Assembly (NCBI RefSeq): GCF_963677685.1 | Contig: NZ_OY782186.1 | Coordinates: forward strand, 1,116,001 to 1,180,000 | Length of the DNA stretch: 64,000 nucleotides | Direction of reading: 5' to 3' | Source: an uncultured Bacteroides sp. | GTDB taxonomy: Bacteria > Bacteroidota > Bacteroidia > Bacteroidales > Bacteroidaceae | Shown here: positions 43,004 to 53,078 of the stretch, piece after piece | How the letters are laid out: the number at the start of each line of letters is the position of its first letter | Numbering within the stretch: the stretch's first letter is position 1 | Program-made: the position numbers and the translations under genes | Notes under the pieces: generated by a model | Told to the model about the DNA's origin: nothing | The model's input: the letters and a program-made list of their open reading frames with translations, nothing else | The model's database searches: none

Positions 43004-43579
43004 TTAGTAAAGGTGTTCTTGCTTTATTTTATCGTAAACAGGCAGTGGGAGAAAATATCGGATGTCTTTTTGTTGCGCGATAGCTTCGCGAATGAAAGTG
43101 GAACTTATGGTGAGCAGTGGTGCTGATACGATCTTAACATTGGTAGGTAGTAGCTCCTCATTGACAGGATAGCCAAGACGCGGATAAATCAGGATAGAAG
43201 TAGTTTTGATAATCTGTTCAGAGTCTTTCCATTTAGAGAAAAGGTTCCAATTGTCCGCCCCGATAATTAGATAGAAATCTCTTTTTGGGAACTTGTCTTT
43301 CAGCTGCTCGAGGGTTTGTATCGTATAGCTCGGGCGCGGAAGATGAAACTCAAAATCCGAAGCGTGGAATTTGGGATAGTCGCCGATGGCAAGTTTTACC
43401 AATTCTAACCGTTTGCTATCCTCAAGCAAGCTAGACTCTTCTTTCAACGGGTTGTGCGGAGTGACCATAAACCATACTTCATCCAGTCCGGCAAATTCAC
43501 ATAAATAATTCGCCAGAGCAAGATGTCCGATATGTATGGGATTGAATGATCCGCTAAATATTCCCGTTTTCAAATTCAT
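43004..43579 (-). CDS. nadD: Nicotinate-nucleotide adenylyltransferase
   Basis: The 191-residue enzyme converts nicotinate mononucleotide and ATP to deamido-NAD in NAD biosynthesis. It shows [18 protein letters not shown] (nucleotide-binding HxGH at 16-19), the [18 protein letters not shown] substrate loop and the late SSTFIREAI motif. It overlaps gmk by 4 bases (ATGA), and the yicC-gmk-nadD order is common in Bacteroidetes. Confidence 0.96.
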   Translation of the reverse strand: MNLKTGIFSGSFNPIHIGHLALANYLCEFAGLDEVWFMVTPHNPLKEESSLLEDSKRLELVKLAIGDYPKFHASDFEFHLPRPSYTIQTLEQLKDKFPKRDFYLIIGADNWNLFSKWKDSEQIIKTTSILIYPRLGYPVNEELLPTNVKIVSAPLLTISSTFIREAIAQQKDIRYFLPLPVYDKIKQEHLY

Positions 43580-44142
43580 GATTCGATAAACTCTTGAATA
43601 ATTTTATATGCTTCCGCTTGTGCGGTTTCCAAATTGTCATTGATCACGATGCAGTCGAACTGCGGAGCGTATGACAGTTCAAATTCAGCCTTAGCTATGC
43701 GACTCTCTATAACTTCGGGAGTATCGGTGCCACGACTAGTCAGTCGCTCTCTGAGAACTTCGATAGAAGGAGGTTGTATGAATAGGGATAAGGCGCGCTC
43801 TCCGTATAATTTCTTTATATTGCAGCCACCTACCACATCTACATCAAAAACAACATTCTGTCCAGCTGCCAGCTGTTTTTCCACTTGCGCCTTGAGAGTG
43901 CCGTAGTAACGATCTGTGTAGACTTCCTCATATTCTAGAAATTCCCCATTCTCAATGCGTTGGCGAAATACTTCAGGCGAAAGAAAGAAATATTCAACCC
44001 CATCTTGTTCTGTTCCCCGCGGGGCACGGCTCGTAGCAGAGATAGAAAAAGCGAGGTTTAGATTTTGATTCATCAAATGATTGATGATAGTCGACTTGCC
44101 CGATCCCGAGGGGGCTGAGAAGATGATTAATTTTCCGTTCAT
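43576..44142 (-). CDS. gmk: Guanylate kinase
   Basis: The 188-residue enzyme phosphorylates GMP to GDP with ATP. It has the P-loop [12 protein letters not shown] (10-18), the GMP-binding [19 protein letters not shown] with [15 protein letters not shown], and the Lid/Arg region [15 protein letters not shown]. The start ATG lies 13 bases after the yicC stop; the stop overlaps nadD. Confidence 0.97.
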   Translation of the reverse strand: MNGKLIIFSAPSGSGKSTIINHLMNQNLNLAFSISATSRAPRGTEQDGVEYFFLSPEVFRQRIENGEFLEYEEVYTDRYYGTLKAQVEKQLAAGQNVVFDVDVVGGCNIKKLYGERALSLFIQPPSIEVLRERLTSRGTDTPEVIESRIAKAEFELSYAPQFDCIVINDNLETAQAEAYKIIQEFIES

Positions 44143-44155
44143 TGAGGCGCCGCGA

Positions 44156-45034
44156 TTACATTACATTAAGAACTTGTTCCTTGATCTGCTCTAATTCATC
44201 CTTCATTTGAACAACGATCTTCTGCATCTCGGCATGGTTTGATTTGCTTCCCAAAGTGTTGATCTCCCGACCCATCTCCTGTGCGATGAATCCTAGTTTT
44301 TTCCCTTGTCCGCTTCCACCTTCGAGAGTATTAATGAAATATTTTAGGTGATTGCTCAATCGTTGTTTCTCTTCATTAACGTCCAATTTTTCAATGTAAT
44401 AGATCAACTCTTGTTCCAATCTATTTTTGTCGTAATCTACGCTGATGGTTTTTTGCAGTGCGTCAGTAATGCGTTCTTTGATCTTCTCAACACGCTCTTT
44501 CTCATAAGGCGCGATAGAAGCTAGCAAAGTTTGAATATTATTGATCTTTTCTTGAAATTTTCTAGCTAATGCAGATCCTTCTTGTTTGCGGAAGTCGATC
44601 AGATGCCCCACGGCCTCTTCAATAGCCTTGTGAGCAATAGCCCACTCTTCGCTTTCTAATTCCTGAATTTCAGGTTTAGCCATCACATCAGGCATGCGCA
44701 GAAGTGTTTGAAACCAGTCTGTAGGCAGAGCGATGCCCAAATTATCTGAAATTTCATTGATCTGTTTGTAGTAACTTTCTACTAAAGTTTGGTTGATGGG
44801 AGTAGCAGCTTCAGGAGCTTCTTTTTTCTCTATCCACAAGCTAAAATCTACTTTCCCTCGTTCTATTATTTTGGTAATTTCATTTCGGATCTCCATCTCC
44901 TTCTCTCTATAAGCAGGAGCAATGCGTACAGATAGGTCCATTGCCTTGCTGTTGAGCGATTTAATCTCTACATTTATTTTCTTATCAGGAAGTTCGGCTG
45001 TAGCTTTTCCGTATCCTGTCATTGATTGTATCAT
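44156..45034 (-). CDS. YicC-family endoribonuclease
   Basis: The 292-residue protein carries the two YicC parts: N-terminal MIQSMTGYGKATAELPDKKI (about 1-155) and the C-terminal DUF1732 region with DKNRLEQELIYYIEKLDVNE, GKKLGFIAQEMGREINTLGSK ending at the characteristic ELEQIKEQV. Family members are RNases acting on structured or small RNAs. It is the first gene of yicC-gmk-nadD and is divergent from tsaB, with adjacent -7 elements for both. Confidence 0.95.
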   Translation of the reverse strand: MIQSMTGYGKATAELPDKKINVEIKSLNSKAMDLSVRIAPAYREKEMEIRNEITKIIERGKVDFSLWIEKKEAPEAATPINQTLVESYYKQINEISDNLGIALPTDWFQTLLRMPDVMAKPEIQELESEEWAIAHKAIEEAVGHLIDFRKQEGSALARKFQEKINNIQTLLASIAPYEKERVEKIKERITDALQKTISVDYDKNRLEQELIYYIEKLDVNEEKQRLSNHLKYFINTLEGGSGQGKKLGFIAQEMGREINTLGSKSNHAEMQKIVVQMKDELEQIKEQVLNVM

Positions 45035-45052
45035 ATTCTATTATGTTTTCTG

Positions 45053-45060
45053 CAAAAGTA
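45053..45060 (-). promoter_or_regulatory. -7 element for yicC-gmk-nadD
   Basis: The minus strand reads TACTTTTG, fitting TAnnTTTG, 19 bases before the yicC ATG. Confidence 0.5.
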
Positions 45061-45082
45061 GCTGTTTTTTCGTAATTATACG

Positions 45083-45090
45083 TATCTTTG
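45083..45090 (+). promoter_or_regulatory. -7 element for tsaB operon
   Basis: TATCTTTG is an exact TAnnTTTG match, 23 bases before the tsaB ATG. It is back-to-back with the yicC element. Confidence 0.6.
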
Positions 45091-45112
45091 CAGCATTTAT
45101 AACCCGAAAATT

Positions 45113-45802
45113 ATGTCGTGTATCTTACATATTGAGACTTCTACAACTGTTTGTTCGGTTGCTGTAAGCGAAGATGGACAAAGCATTTTTGTAAAAGAAG
45201 ATTTTCAAGGTCCGTCGCATGCGGTTTCATTAGGCGTTTTTGTTGATGAAGCATTGTCATTTATTGACAGTCACGCCATTCCTTTGGATGCTGTGGCGGT
45301 GAGTTGCGGCCCTGGTTCTTATACTGGCTTACGCATTGGTGTTTCTATGGCTAAAGGTGTTTGTTATGGTCGAAATATTCCGTTAATCGGAATTCCTACA
45401 CCCGAGGTTTTGTGTGTGCCGGTGTTGTTATATCACGAACTACCCGAAAACGCATTGTTATGTCCTATGATAGATGCTCGCCGAATGGAGGTTTATGCGG
45501 CGATATATGATCGCTCGCTGACACTAAAACGTCCTATCTCTGCCGATGTAGTAACCGAAGAATCTTATTTGGAATACTTGGAAAAGTATCCAGTCTATTT
45601 CTTTGGCAATGGTGCTGCTAAGTGTAAGGAACATATCAAGCATGCTAATGCACATTTCATAGAAGATATCTTTCCTTTGGCGAAGATGATGTTTCCACTT
45701 GCTGAAAAAGCGGTGGCTGCGCAAGATTATAAGGATGTTGCTTATTTTGAGCCTTTCTATCTCAAGGAATTTGTAGCTACTCAACCCAAAAAACTTTTGT
45801 AA
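45113..45802 (+). CDS. tsaB: tRNA threonylcarbamoyladenosine biosynthesis protein TsaB
   Basis: The 229-residue protein is the scaffold partner of TsaD in forming t6A37 on ANN-decoding tRNAs. It has the ASKHA-type N-terminus ILHIETSTTVCSVAVSEDGQ, the AVSCGPGSYTGLRIGVSMAKG motif (TsaB hallmark) and CPMIDARRMEVYAAIYD. It is the first of a plus-strand run; the DUF4290 gene begins 11 bases after its stop. Confidence 0.96.
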   Translation: MSCILHIETSTTVCSVAVSEDGQSIFVKEDFQGPSHAVSLGVFVDEALSFIDSHAIPLDAVAVSCGPGSYTGLRIGVSMAKGVCYGRNIPLIGIPTPEVLCVPVLLYHELPENALLCPMIDARRMEVYAAIYDRSLTLKRPISADVVTEESYLEYLEKYPVYFFGNGAAKCKEHIKHANAHFIEDIFPLAKMMFPLAEKAVAAQDYKDVAYFEPFYLKEFVATQPKKLL

Positions 45803-45813
45803 TTTATCGTTTT

Positions 45814-46413
45814 ATGCAATATAATACTCAACAAAAAAAAATGCCTTTACCTGAATACGGTCGTAGTATTCAAAACATGGTAGATCATGCACTGACTTTG
45901 GAAGATAAAGCCGAACGTCAACGTTGTGCAAATACTATTATTAACATCATGGGCAATATGTTCCCACACCTGAGAGATGTGCCTGATTTTAAGCATAAAT
46001 TGTGGGATCACTTAGCTATCATGTCCGATTTTAATTTGGATATTGATTATCCTTACGTTATTATTCGTAAAGATAATCTGGTGACAAAACCTGATTATGT
46101 GCCATATCCTCAAACCAAAATGCGTTATCGTCATTATGGTCATACATTGGAAATTCTCATAAAGAAAGCTATTGAGTTTCCTGAAGGTGATGAAAAAAGA
46201 AACTTGGTGGCACTGATTGCTAATCACATGAAGAAGGATTTTATGGCTTGGAATAAAGACACGGTGGACGAGAAAAAGATTTCTGATGATTTGTATGAAT
46301 TGTCTAAAGGTCAACTTCAAATAACGGAAGACTTACATCGTTTGATGGAAGCCCGCCTGTCTGCTAACCGTCGCCCTAGACAGAATAACAATCAAAGAAG
46401 AAATTATAAATAA
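45814..46413 (+). CDS. DUF4290 domain-containing protein
   Basis: The 199-residue protein carries the Bacteroidetes DUF4290 domain: PLPEYGRSIQNMVDHAL, ERQRCANTIINIMGNMFPHL and WDHLAIMSDFNLDIDYPY. The tail is Arg/Asn/Gln-rich (RRPRQNNNQRRNYK), which suggests nucleic-acid contact. The domain is conserved and usually lies between tsaB and murA in this phylum, so a housekeeping role is likely, but its function is unknown. Confidence 0.93.
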   Translation: MQYNTQQKKMPLPEYGRSIQNMVDHALTLEDKAERQRCANTIINIMGNMFPHLRDVPDFKHKLWDHLAIMSDFNLDIDYPYVIIRKDNLVTKPDYVPYPQTKMRYRHYGHTLEILIKKAIEFPEGDEKRNLVALIANHMKKDFMAWNKDTVDEKKISDDLYELSKGQLQITEDLHRLMEARLSANRRPRQNNNQRRNYK

Positions 46414-46462
46414 AATATTGCTCTGAATACAGGGCTGATGCAAACTCTTAAATTAAACTGCC

Positions 46463-47767
46463 ATGGCTTCATTTATAATTGAGGGGGGACATAAATTGTG
46501 CGGAGATATTTATCCGCAAGGTGCCAAAAACGAAGTCTTACAAATTATCTGTGCAACGTTGCTGACAGCGGAAGAGGTAACGGTTCATAACATTCCGGAT
46601 ATTCTGGATGTGAATAACCTTATTCAACTGATGCGTGATATGGGCGTTGTAGTGGCTAAACAAGGTATAAATACTTATAGCTTTAAAGCTGAGTCGGTTG
46701 ACTTGGCTTATTTGGAAAGCGATGAATTCCTTAAAAAATGCTCTACTCTGCGTGGTTCGGTCATGTTGATCGGTCCCATGCTAGCTCGTTTTGGTAAAGC
46801 GATGATCTCTAAACCCGGTGGGGATAAGATTGGACGCCGCCGACTGGATACTCATTTTGTTGGGATACAGAGTTTGGGAGCGGATTTTTCTTATAATGAG
46901 AAGAGAGGGGCTTATGAAATTTCAGCTTCGCATCTGAAAGGCACTTATATGTTACTAGATGAGGCTTCTGTCACAGGTACGGCTAATATTGTAATGACGG
47001 CCGTTTTAGCCGAAGGTGTTACTACTATTTATAATGCTGCTTGCGAACCTTATCTACAACAACTCTGCAAAATGCTCAATGCGATGGGAGCTAAGATAAC
47101 AGGAATTGCTTCTAATCTCCTTACCATAGAAGGGGTAAAAAGTCTGCATGGCACGGATCATAGGGTGTTGCCTGATATGATAGAAGTGGGTAGTTTCATT
47201 GGCATGGCTGCCATGACCAGCAGCGAACTTTGCATCAAGAATGTGTCTTATGAAAATTTGGGAATCATACCCGAAAGTTTCCGCCGTTTAGGTATTAAGC
47301 TTGAACAACGGGGAGACGATATTTTTATTCCTGCTCAGGATTCTTACGAGATAGAATCGTTTATCGATGGTTCCATCATGACTATAGCTGATGCACCGTG
47401 GCCCGGTTTGACGCCCGACTTGCTTAGTGTGTTGCTGGTTGTTGCTACTCAGGCTAAGGGAAGTGTGCTGATTCATCAAAAGATGTTTGAAAGTCGCCTG
47501 TTCTTTGTTGACAAGTTGATCGACATGGGAGCTCAGATTATCTTATGTGATCCTCATAGGGCGGTTGTAATTGGACATAATCACAATTTTAAGTTGCGTG
47601 GCGGAAACATGATTTCACCTGATATTCGTGCTGGTATCGCTCTATTGATTGCTGCGATGAGTGCCGAAGGTACCAGTCGCATTCATAATATAGAGCAGAT
47701 AGATCGTGGGTATCAGGATATTGAAGGAAGACTTAATGCCATTGGCGCGCGAATTACTCGTATTTAA
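46463..47767 (+). CDS. murA: UDP-N-acetylglucosamine 1-carboxyvinyltransferase
   Basis: The 434-residue enzyme transfers enolpyruvate from PEP to UDP-GlcNAc, the first committed step of peptidoglycan synthesis. Signatures are the N-terminal [39 protein letters not shown] and the C-terminal [17 protein letters not shown]. In the active-site loop [11 protein letters not shown], residue 121 is Asp where E. coli MurA has Cys115 (bases 46823-46825 GAT). Asp at this position keeps activity but blocks alkylation by fosfomycin, so intrinsic fosfomycin insensitivity is predicted. It is between DUF4290 and rimM. Confidence 0.97.
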   Translation: MASFIIEGGHKLCGDIYPQGAKNEVLQIICATLLTAEEVTVHNIPDILDVNNLIQLMRDMGVVVAKQGINTYSFKAESVDLAYLESDEFLKKCSTLRGSVMLIGPMLARFGKAMISKPGGDKIGRRRLDTHFVGIQSLGADFSYNEKRGAYEISASHLKGTYMLLDEASVTGTANIVMTAVLAEGVTTIYNAACEPYLQQLCKMLNAMGAKITGIASNLLTIEGVKSLHGTDHRVLPDMIEVGSFIGMAAMTSSELCIKNVSYENLGIIPESFRRLGIKLEQRGDDIFIPAQDSYEIESFIDGSIMTIADAPWPGLTPDLLSVLLVVATQAKGSVLIHQKMFESRLFFVDKLIDMGAQIILCDPHRAVVIGHNHNFKLRGGNMISPDIRAGIALLIAAMSAEGTSRIHNIEQIDRGYQDIEGRLNAIGARITRI

Positions 47768-47784
47768 AACCCCATAAATTATTT

Positions 47785-48336
47785 ATGATAAAAGAGGAAG
47801 AAGTTTACAAGATAGGGCTATTTAATAAACCGCACGGTATCCAAGGAGAGTTATTGTTTACTTTCACTGACGATGTGTTCGATCGTACGGATTGTGACTA
47901 TTTTGTTTGTTCAATGGATGGTATTTTAGTTCCTTTTTTCATAGAATCATATCGTTTTCGTTCCGATTCAACAGCATTGATTAAGCTAGAAGGAATCTAT
48001 TCGGCGGAAGCTGCCCGCAAATTTACCAATGTAGAAGTTTACTTTCCCACTAAATATGTGAATGAGTCTGCCACAGCTGATGAACTTTCTTGGAACTATT
48101 TCGTTGGATTTCAAATGGAAGATGAGCATCATGGCTATTTGGGTAAAATCATAGAAGTAGATGCCTCTACTGCCAATACGCTGTTTATCTTAGAAAATGA
48201 TGAAGAGGAAGAACTTCTTATTCCTGCTCATGAAGAATTTATCAAGGGTATTGATAAGGATCAAAAAATAATTTTAGTTGATCTGCCCGAAGGGTTGCTC
48301 AATATGGATGAGATGGAGAGTGAAGAGGATGAATAA
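47785..48336 (+). CDS. rimM: Ribosome maturation factor RimM
   Basis: The 183-residue protein assists 30S subunit maturation near 16S helix 33b/S19. It has the N-terminal RimM barrel ([40 protein letters not shown]) and the C-terminal PRC-barrel with [20 protein letters not shown] and [10 protein letters not shown]. The C-terminus is acidic. It lies 17 bases after murA. Confidence 0.96.
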   Translation: MIKEEEVYKIGLFNKPHGIQGELLFTFTDDVFDRTDCDYFVCSMDGILVPFFIESYRFRSDSTALIKLEGIYSAEAARKFTNVEVYFPTKYVNESATADELSWNYFVGFQMEDEHHGYLGKIIEVDASTANTLFILENDEEEELLIPAHEEFIKGIDKDQKIILVDLPEGLLNMDEMESEEDE

Positions 48337-48358
48337 TTGAAATTACTGAATAGATAAG

Positions 48359-49219
48359 ATGTCTGGTAAAAAGCATAAAAAAGTCTTTTGGAAAAATATA
48401 AAGTTTAAGTACAAACTTACTATTATCAACGAAAATACGTTGGAAGAGGTAGTGGGTCTTCGTGTATCCAAACTGAATGGTCTTTTTGTCCTTTTTGCAG
48501 CCTCTTTGGTTATTTTTGTTATTGCTGCTACTATTGTTACATTTACTCCTTTGCGTAATTATCTACCCGGCTATATGAACAGTGAAGTCAGAAACCAAAT
48601 CGTTCAGAATGCCTTGCAAATGGATTCTCTTCAAAAAATACTTGACAGACAAAAACTGTATATCATGAATATACAGGATATCTTTAGTGGAAAAGTGGAG
48701 GTCGACACGGTTCATTCTTTGGACTCGCTAACGGCTATGCGTGAAGATTCGCTGATGAAACGTACGAAGCGTGAGGAGGACTTTCGTAATGAATATGAAA
48801 ATACAGAAAAATATAATCTTACCACTATTAATACGCCTTCTGAAGCCAATGATTTGTTGTTCTTCCGTCCTACAAGAGGATTGATTTCATCGCACTTTGA
48901 TGCGACAACCAGACATTACGGAATTGATATAGCAGCCAATCCTAATGAAAGCGTATTGTCAGTGTTGGATGGAACAGTGATCTTGAGTACGTACACTGCT
49001 GAAACAGGTTACGTCATTGAGGTTCAACATAACCAGAACTTTGTATCAATATATAAACATTGTGCTTCTTTACTGAAAAAAGAAGGAGAACAAGTGAAAG
49101 CTGGAGAGGCGCTTGCTTTGGTGGGAAACACAGGCACGCTAACCACAGGACCTCATCTGCACTTTGAGTTGTGGCAGAAAGGACGCCCGGTGAATCCGGA
49201 AACATACATTGTTTTTTAA
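48359..49219 (+). CDS. M23-family peptidoglycan endopeptidase, membrane anchored
   Basis: The 286-residue protein has a basic cytoplasmic N-terminus (KKHKKVFWKNIKFKYKLT), one membrane helix (about 41-62), a coiled-coil-like periplasmic spacer (about 75-160) and a LytM-type peptidase domain (about 165-286). The zinc ligands and active-site residues are visible as H186 and D190 (HYGID), H234 and HLH at 266-268. It would cleave peptide crosslinks, or regulate amidases if inactive; the active residues look intact. It lies 22 bases after rimM. Confidence 0.94.
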   Translation: MSGKKHKKVFWKNIKFKYKLTIINENTLEEVVGLRVSKLNGLFVLFAASLVIFVIAATIVTFTPLRNYLPGYMNSEVRNQIVQNALQMDSLQKILDRQKLYIMNIQDIFSGKVEVDTVHSLDSLTAMREDSLMKRTKREEDFRNEYENTEKYNLTTINTPSEANDLLFFRPTRGLISSHFDATTRHYGIDIAANPNESVLSVLDGTVILSTYTAETGYVIEVQHNQNFVSIYKHCASLLKKEGEQVKAGEALALVGNTGTLTTGPHLHFELWQKGRPVNPETYIVF

Positions 49220-49235
49220 AAGAAATGGAGAAACG

Positions 49236-50402
49236 ATGATTCAGGAAGAAAAAAAGAAAAAACAAATCGCGATATTAGGCTCTACAGGTTCTATTGGCTC
49301 ACAAGCTTTGCAGGTGGTTGATGAACATCCTGATCTTTATGAAGTCTATGCTCTTACTGCAAATAATAAAGTAGACAGTCTTATTGCTCAAGCTCGTAAG
49401 TTTAATCCCGAAGCGGTGGTGATAGCTAACGAAGATAAATATGAGGTATTAAAGGAAGCGCTTGTTGATTTACCAATCAAAGTGTATGCGGGGGCAGACG
49501 CTCTTTGCCAAATAGTAGAGTCTGCACCTATCGATATTGTACTGAGTGCGATGGTGGGATATGCGGGACTAAAGCCTACCATTAGGGCGATTTGCGCAGG
49601 CAAAGCTATTGCCTTAGCTAATAAAGAAACTTTGGTGGTGGCGGGAGAGCTTATTAATAGCTTGGCTCAGCAATATAGAACGCCTATTCTGCCGGTCGAC
49701 TCGGAGCATTCGGCTATTTTTCAATGCCTCACAGGAGAAGTTGGTAACCCGATAGAGAAGATAATACTAACAGCTTCGGGCGGTCCTTTTCGTACTGCTA
49801 CATTGGAGGAATTAGCAGTGGTGAAGAAGGAACAGGCGTTGAAACACCCTAATTGGGAAATGGGAGCTAAAATAACGATTGATTCGGCTTCCATGATGAA
49901 CAAAGGCTTTGAGGTTATCGAAGCGAAATGGCTGTTTGGAGTAACTCCCGAGCAAATAGAAGTGCTAGTGCATCCTCAATCTGTAATTCATTCTATGGTA
50001 CAATTTGAAGATGGAGCAGTCAAGGCCCAATTGGGTGTTCCTGATATGCGTTTACCTATTCAATATGCTTTCTCGTATCCGGATCGTCTGTATTCTTCTT
50101 TTGAACGCTTGGACTTTTCTAAATGTGCTAATCTCACATTTGAACAACCGGATACTACTCGTTTTCGTAATCTGGCATTGGCTTATGAAGCGATGAATCA
50201 AGGAGGAAACATGCCATGCATCATCAATGCAGCCAATGAGATTGTTGTTTCAGCTTTCTTGCATGATGAAATAAGTTTTCTTGGAATGAGTGACGTTATT
50301 GAACGAACAATGCAGCGAGTGTCTTACGTTAAATCTCCTTTGTTAGAAGATTACGTGGCTAGCGATAGCGAAGCTAGGCGCATTGCTCGTGAAATGATTT
50401 GA
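49236..50402 (+). CDS. dxr: 1-deoxy-D-xylulose 5-phosphate reductoisomerase
   Basis: The 388-residue enzyme makes 2-C-methyl-D-erythritol 4-phosphate in the non-mevalonate isoprenoid pathway. Motifs are the NADPH loop ILGSTGSIGSQALQVV, the metal-binding LPVDSEHSAIFQCL, the flexible LTASGGPFR loop and MNKGFEVIEAKWLFG. I chose ATG 49236 (MIQEEKKKKQIAIL), preceded by AGAAATGGAGA, over the ATG at 49209 that overlaps the M23 stop. It is followed by rseP 89 bases later. Confidence 0.97.
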   Translation: MIQEEKKKKQIAILGSTGSIGSQALQVVDEHPDLYEVYALTANNKVDSLIAQARKFNPEAVVIANEDKYEVLKEALVDLPIKVYAGADALCQIVESAPIDIVLSAMVGYAGLKPTIRAICAGKAIALANKETLVVAGELINSLAQQYRTPILPVDSEHSAIFQCLTGEVGNPIEKIILTASGGPFRTATLEELAVVKKEQALKHPNWEMGAKITIDSASMMNKGFEVIEAKWLFGVTPEQIEVLVHPQSVIHSMVQFEDGAVKAQLGVPDMRLPIQYAFSYPDRLYSSFERLDFSKCANLTFEQPDTTRFRNLALAYEAMNQGGNMPCIINAANEIVVSAFLHDEISFLGMSDVIERTMQRVSYVKSPLLEDYVASDSEARRIAREMI

Positions 50403-50491
50403 AATATTAATAAATAGAATATAAATCTACTTGCCCAAAAGAAAGCATCTTGATGGATGTATGGCAAGGTTAAAAACAATAAAATTAGAAT

Positions 50492-51850
50492 ATGGAAACA
50501 TTTTTAATTCGTGCCTTACAGCTTATTATGAGTTTATCTCTGCTCGTTATTATCCATGAAGGTGGACACTTCCTTTTTGCTCGACTTTTTAAAGTGAGAG
50601 TGGAGAAATTCTGCTTATTCTTTGATCCATGGTTCTCTCTATTTAAATACAAACCTAAAAATAGTGATACAGAATATGGTGTTGGTTGGCTGCCTTTGGG
50701 AGGGTATGTAAAGATTGCTGGTATGATAGATGAATCGATGGATACGGAGCAAATGAAACAGCCTGTTAAGTCTTGGGAATTCAGAGCTAAACCAGCTTAT
50801 CAACGTTTGTTGATTATGACCGGCGGGGTGCTGTTTAACTTCATCTTGGCCTTGTTTATATATTCCATGATCTTGTTTACTTGGGGAGACTCGTATGTAC
50901 CTGTGCAGAAAGTAGCTTTGGGGATGCAGTTTAATGAGACGGCTAAATCCATAGGCTTTCATGATGGAGACATTCTTTGGTCTGCCGATGGTAAGGACTT
51001 TACTCGTTATGATGGAGATATGTTGCGCCAAGTGGCTAATGCTAGTGAAGTAACGGTGTTGCGCGGCGCAGAAAAAGTTTCTATTGCTATTCCTGAAGAT
51101 ATAATGCAACGCCTGATGGCTGATTCTGTGCGTTTTGCTTATTATCGTTTCCCTTTTGTTATTGACAGTGTTTTTGCTTCTTCTCCAGCGCAGGCTGCAG
51201 GCATTCTGCCTGGCGACAGTATTATAGCGTTGAATGGTCGCTCTGTAGCTTATTATGATTTTATGAATGAGATGGATTCACTTAGAAAGAAGTCGGTTAC
51301 TTTGAGTGCCGATAGTGTAAACACTCATCTCATCACAGTAGGATATGTGCGTGGCGGAGTCACGAATACTGTATCTGTGGCTACGGATTCTCTCTTTAAA
51401 ATAGGAGTTAAGGCACAGACGAATCTCGATAAACTGTTGCCTTCTGTGGAAGTGAATTATAGCTTTTTTGAATCTTTTCCCGCAGGTATCGCTTTAGGTG
51501 TAAAGACACTTAAAGGATATGTGGGAGATATGAAATATCTCTTCTCCAAAGAAGGAGCTAAGCAGTTAGGTGGTTTTGGTACGATCGGAAGCATTTTCCC
51601 TGCGACATGGAATTGGCATCAATTTTGGTATATGACAGCTTTCCTTTCAATCATCTTGGCATTTATGAACATTCTTCCTATTCCTGCTTTGGATGGTGGA
51701 CATGTACTTTTCTTGCTGTATGAGATTGTGGCACGCCGTAAGCCAAGTGATAAGTTTATGGAATATGCTCAAATGGTGGGTATGTTCTTGCTATTCGGTT
51801 TGCTTATTTGGGCGAACTTTAACGACGTACTTCGTTTCTTTTTTAAATAA
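50492..51850 (+). CDS. rseP: Site-2 protease RseP
   Basis: The 452-residue membrane metalloprotease has the zinc motif HEGGH (22-26), a second metal-binding NILPIPALDGGHVLF late in the protein, and two PDZ-like regions in the middle (about 110-185 and about 200-290; SPAQAAGILPGDSIIALNGRS). It performs intramembrane cleavage of regulatory proteins and remnant signal peptides. Its position after dxr is the usual arrangement of the region, where the outer-membrane assembly genes often follow. Confidence 0.95.
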   Translation: METFLIRALQLIMSLSLLVIIHEGGHFLFARLFKVRVEKFCLFFDPWFSLFKYKPKNSDTEYGVGWLPLGGYVKIAGMIDESMDTEQMKQPVKSWEFRAKPAYQRLLIMTGGVLFNFILALFIYSMILFTWGDSYVPVQKVALGMQFNETAKSIGFHDGDILWSADGKDFTRYDGDMLRQVANASEVTVLRGAEKVSIAIPEDIMQRLMADSVRFAYYRFPFVIDSVFASSPAQAAGILPGDSIIALNGRSVAYYDFMNEMDSLRKKSVTLSADSVNTHLITVGYVRGGVTNTVSVATDSLFKIGVKAQTNLDKLLPSVEVNYSFFESFPAGIALGVKTLKGYVGDMKYLFSKEGAKQLGGFGTIGSIFPATWNWHQFWYMTAFLSIILAFMNILPIPALDGGHVLFLLYEIVARRKPSDKFMEYAQMVGMFLLFGLLIWANFNDVLRFFFK

Positions 51851-51874
51851 ATAAACTGATAAGAGCATAGCAAA

Positions 51875-52804
51875 ATGCAATATTTTGGTGAAGTACTTTC
51901 TATTGGGGTAGCCGTCTCTTGGACGGCTACTGCTCTTTTTGCTGAAGTAGCGAGTAAGCGAATTGGTTCATTGCAGCTGAATGTGATTCGTTTGCTGTTG
52001 TCTTTGCTTATGCTTGGTGCTACATTATGGTATTTCACAGGAGTTCCTTATCCTATTTATGCTGATGGTAAAACTTGGTTCTGGCTTTCGTTTTCTGGTT
52101 TTGTAGGTTATGTACTAGGGGATTATTGTCTGTTTAATGCTTATGTTTTGATAGGTGCCCGCTTTGGACAGCTTTTTATGACACTCGCTCCTGTCGCGGC
52201 GGCTGTTTCCGGATGGATCATTTTAAAAGAGCATCTCTCTCTTCAAGTGCTCATTGGTATGCTTATTACTCTTTCGGGTATTGGGATGTCGATATTGAAT
52301 AGAGGCACTTCCCATCATATTGGTTTAAAACTACCTTTAAAAGGGGTACTTTTGGGTATTGGTGCGGCTGTGGGGCAGGGTGTAGGCTTGGTTTTAAGTA
52401 AAGTGGGGATGAATTACTACGAATCGTCTATTCCTGCGGATATGGAGAGCGTTACGGCTTTATTACCTTTTGCTTCTACCTTTATTCGTGCCATAACAGG
52501 AGCGGCGGGTTTTCTTATTGTCATGTGGCTTGGCAAACGTTTTTATACAATTCCCACGGCTATGCGCGATGGAAAAGGGATGAAGGCAGCTTTGGGAGCC
52601 ACTATTTTTGGTCCTTTTATCGGAGTCTCTGTCTCTTTGATGGCCGTGCAGTATACAGAAGCAGGTATTGCTTCCACATTAATGGCACTTACTCCTATCT
52701 TTATTTTGTGGCCCTCTCATTTTCTTTTTAAGCAGAAAGTCACAGTAAAAGAGGTGATTGGAGCAGTTATAAGTGTTTTCGGGGTATCTTTATTTTTTAT
52801 TTAG
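51875..52804 (+). CDS. DMT-superfamily transporter (EamA type)
   Basis: The 309-residue protein has about ten hydrophobic segments in two homologous EamA halves (first: YFGEVLSIGVAVSWTATALF; second: LPLKGVLLGIGAAVGQGVGL). Both halves end in an ITLSGIGMSILNRG or VFGVSLFFI helix. It is probably an exporter or metabolite permease; the substrate is unknown. It starts 24 bases after rseP, so it may be in the same transcript. Confidence 0.93.
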   Translation: MQYFGEVLSIGVAVSWTATALFAEVASKRIGSLQLNVIRLLLSLLMLGATLWYFTGVPYPIYADGKTWFWLSFSGFVGYVLGDYCLFNAYVLIGARFGQLFMTLAPVAAAVSGWIILKEHLSLQVLIGMLITLSGIGMSILNRGTSHHIGLKLPLKGVLLGIGAAVGQGVGLVLSKVGMNYYESSIPADMESVTALLPFASTFIRAITGAAGFLIVMWLGKRFYTIPTAMRDGKGMKAALGATIFGPFIGVSVSLMAVQYTEAGIASTLMALTPIFILWPSHFLFKQKVTVKEVIGAVISVFGVSLFFI

Positions 52805-53078
52805 CAGAGTCTTATTGTAATATCAAGTTCTTTTAGATAACCGTATATTTCCTACGAATGCTATCCATACTTTGGTGTAGCAAGTATCATCCTTTTCTTC
52901 TTGTGTTTTTTGCAGCTTTGATAAAGAGCGAGAACTAGAATGTGCCTTTGGCATCTCTTTGAAATGTGTTGTCAGGAAAGTTTTCGGTGGATGTTTCTTT
53001 TACTCATTAATGGTGAACAAGTTAGCTTAGGTGTCTGTTTTATGATATAAATTTAGTATTCATTAAAATAAATATATT

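Noticed and set aside
46463..47767. Loss of MurA function because the active-site Cys is missing
   Set aside because: Asp at this site is known to be functional, and all other MurA signatures are intact, so this is a variant not a pseudogene.
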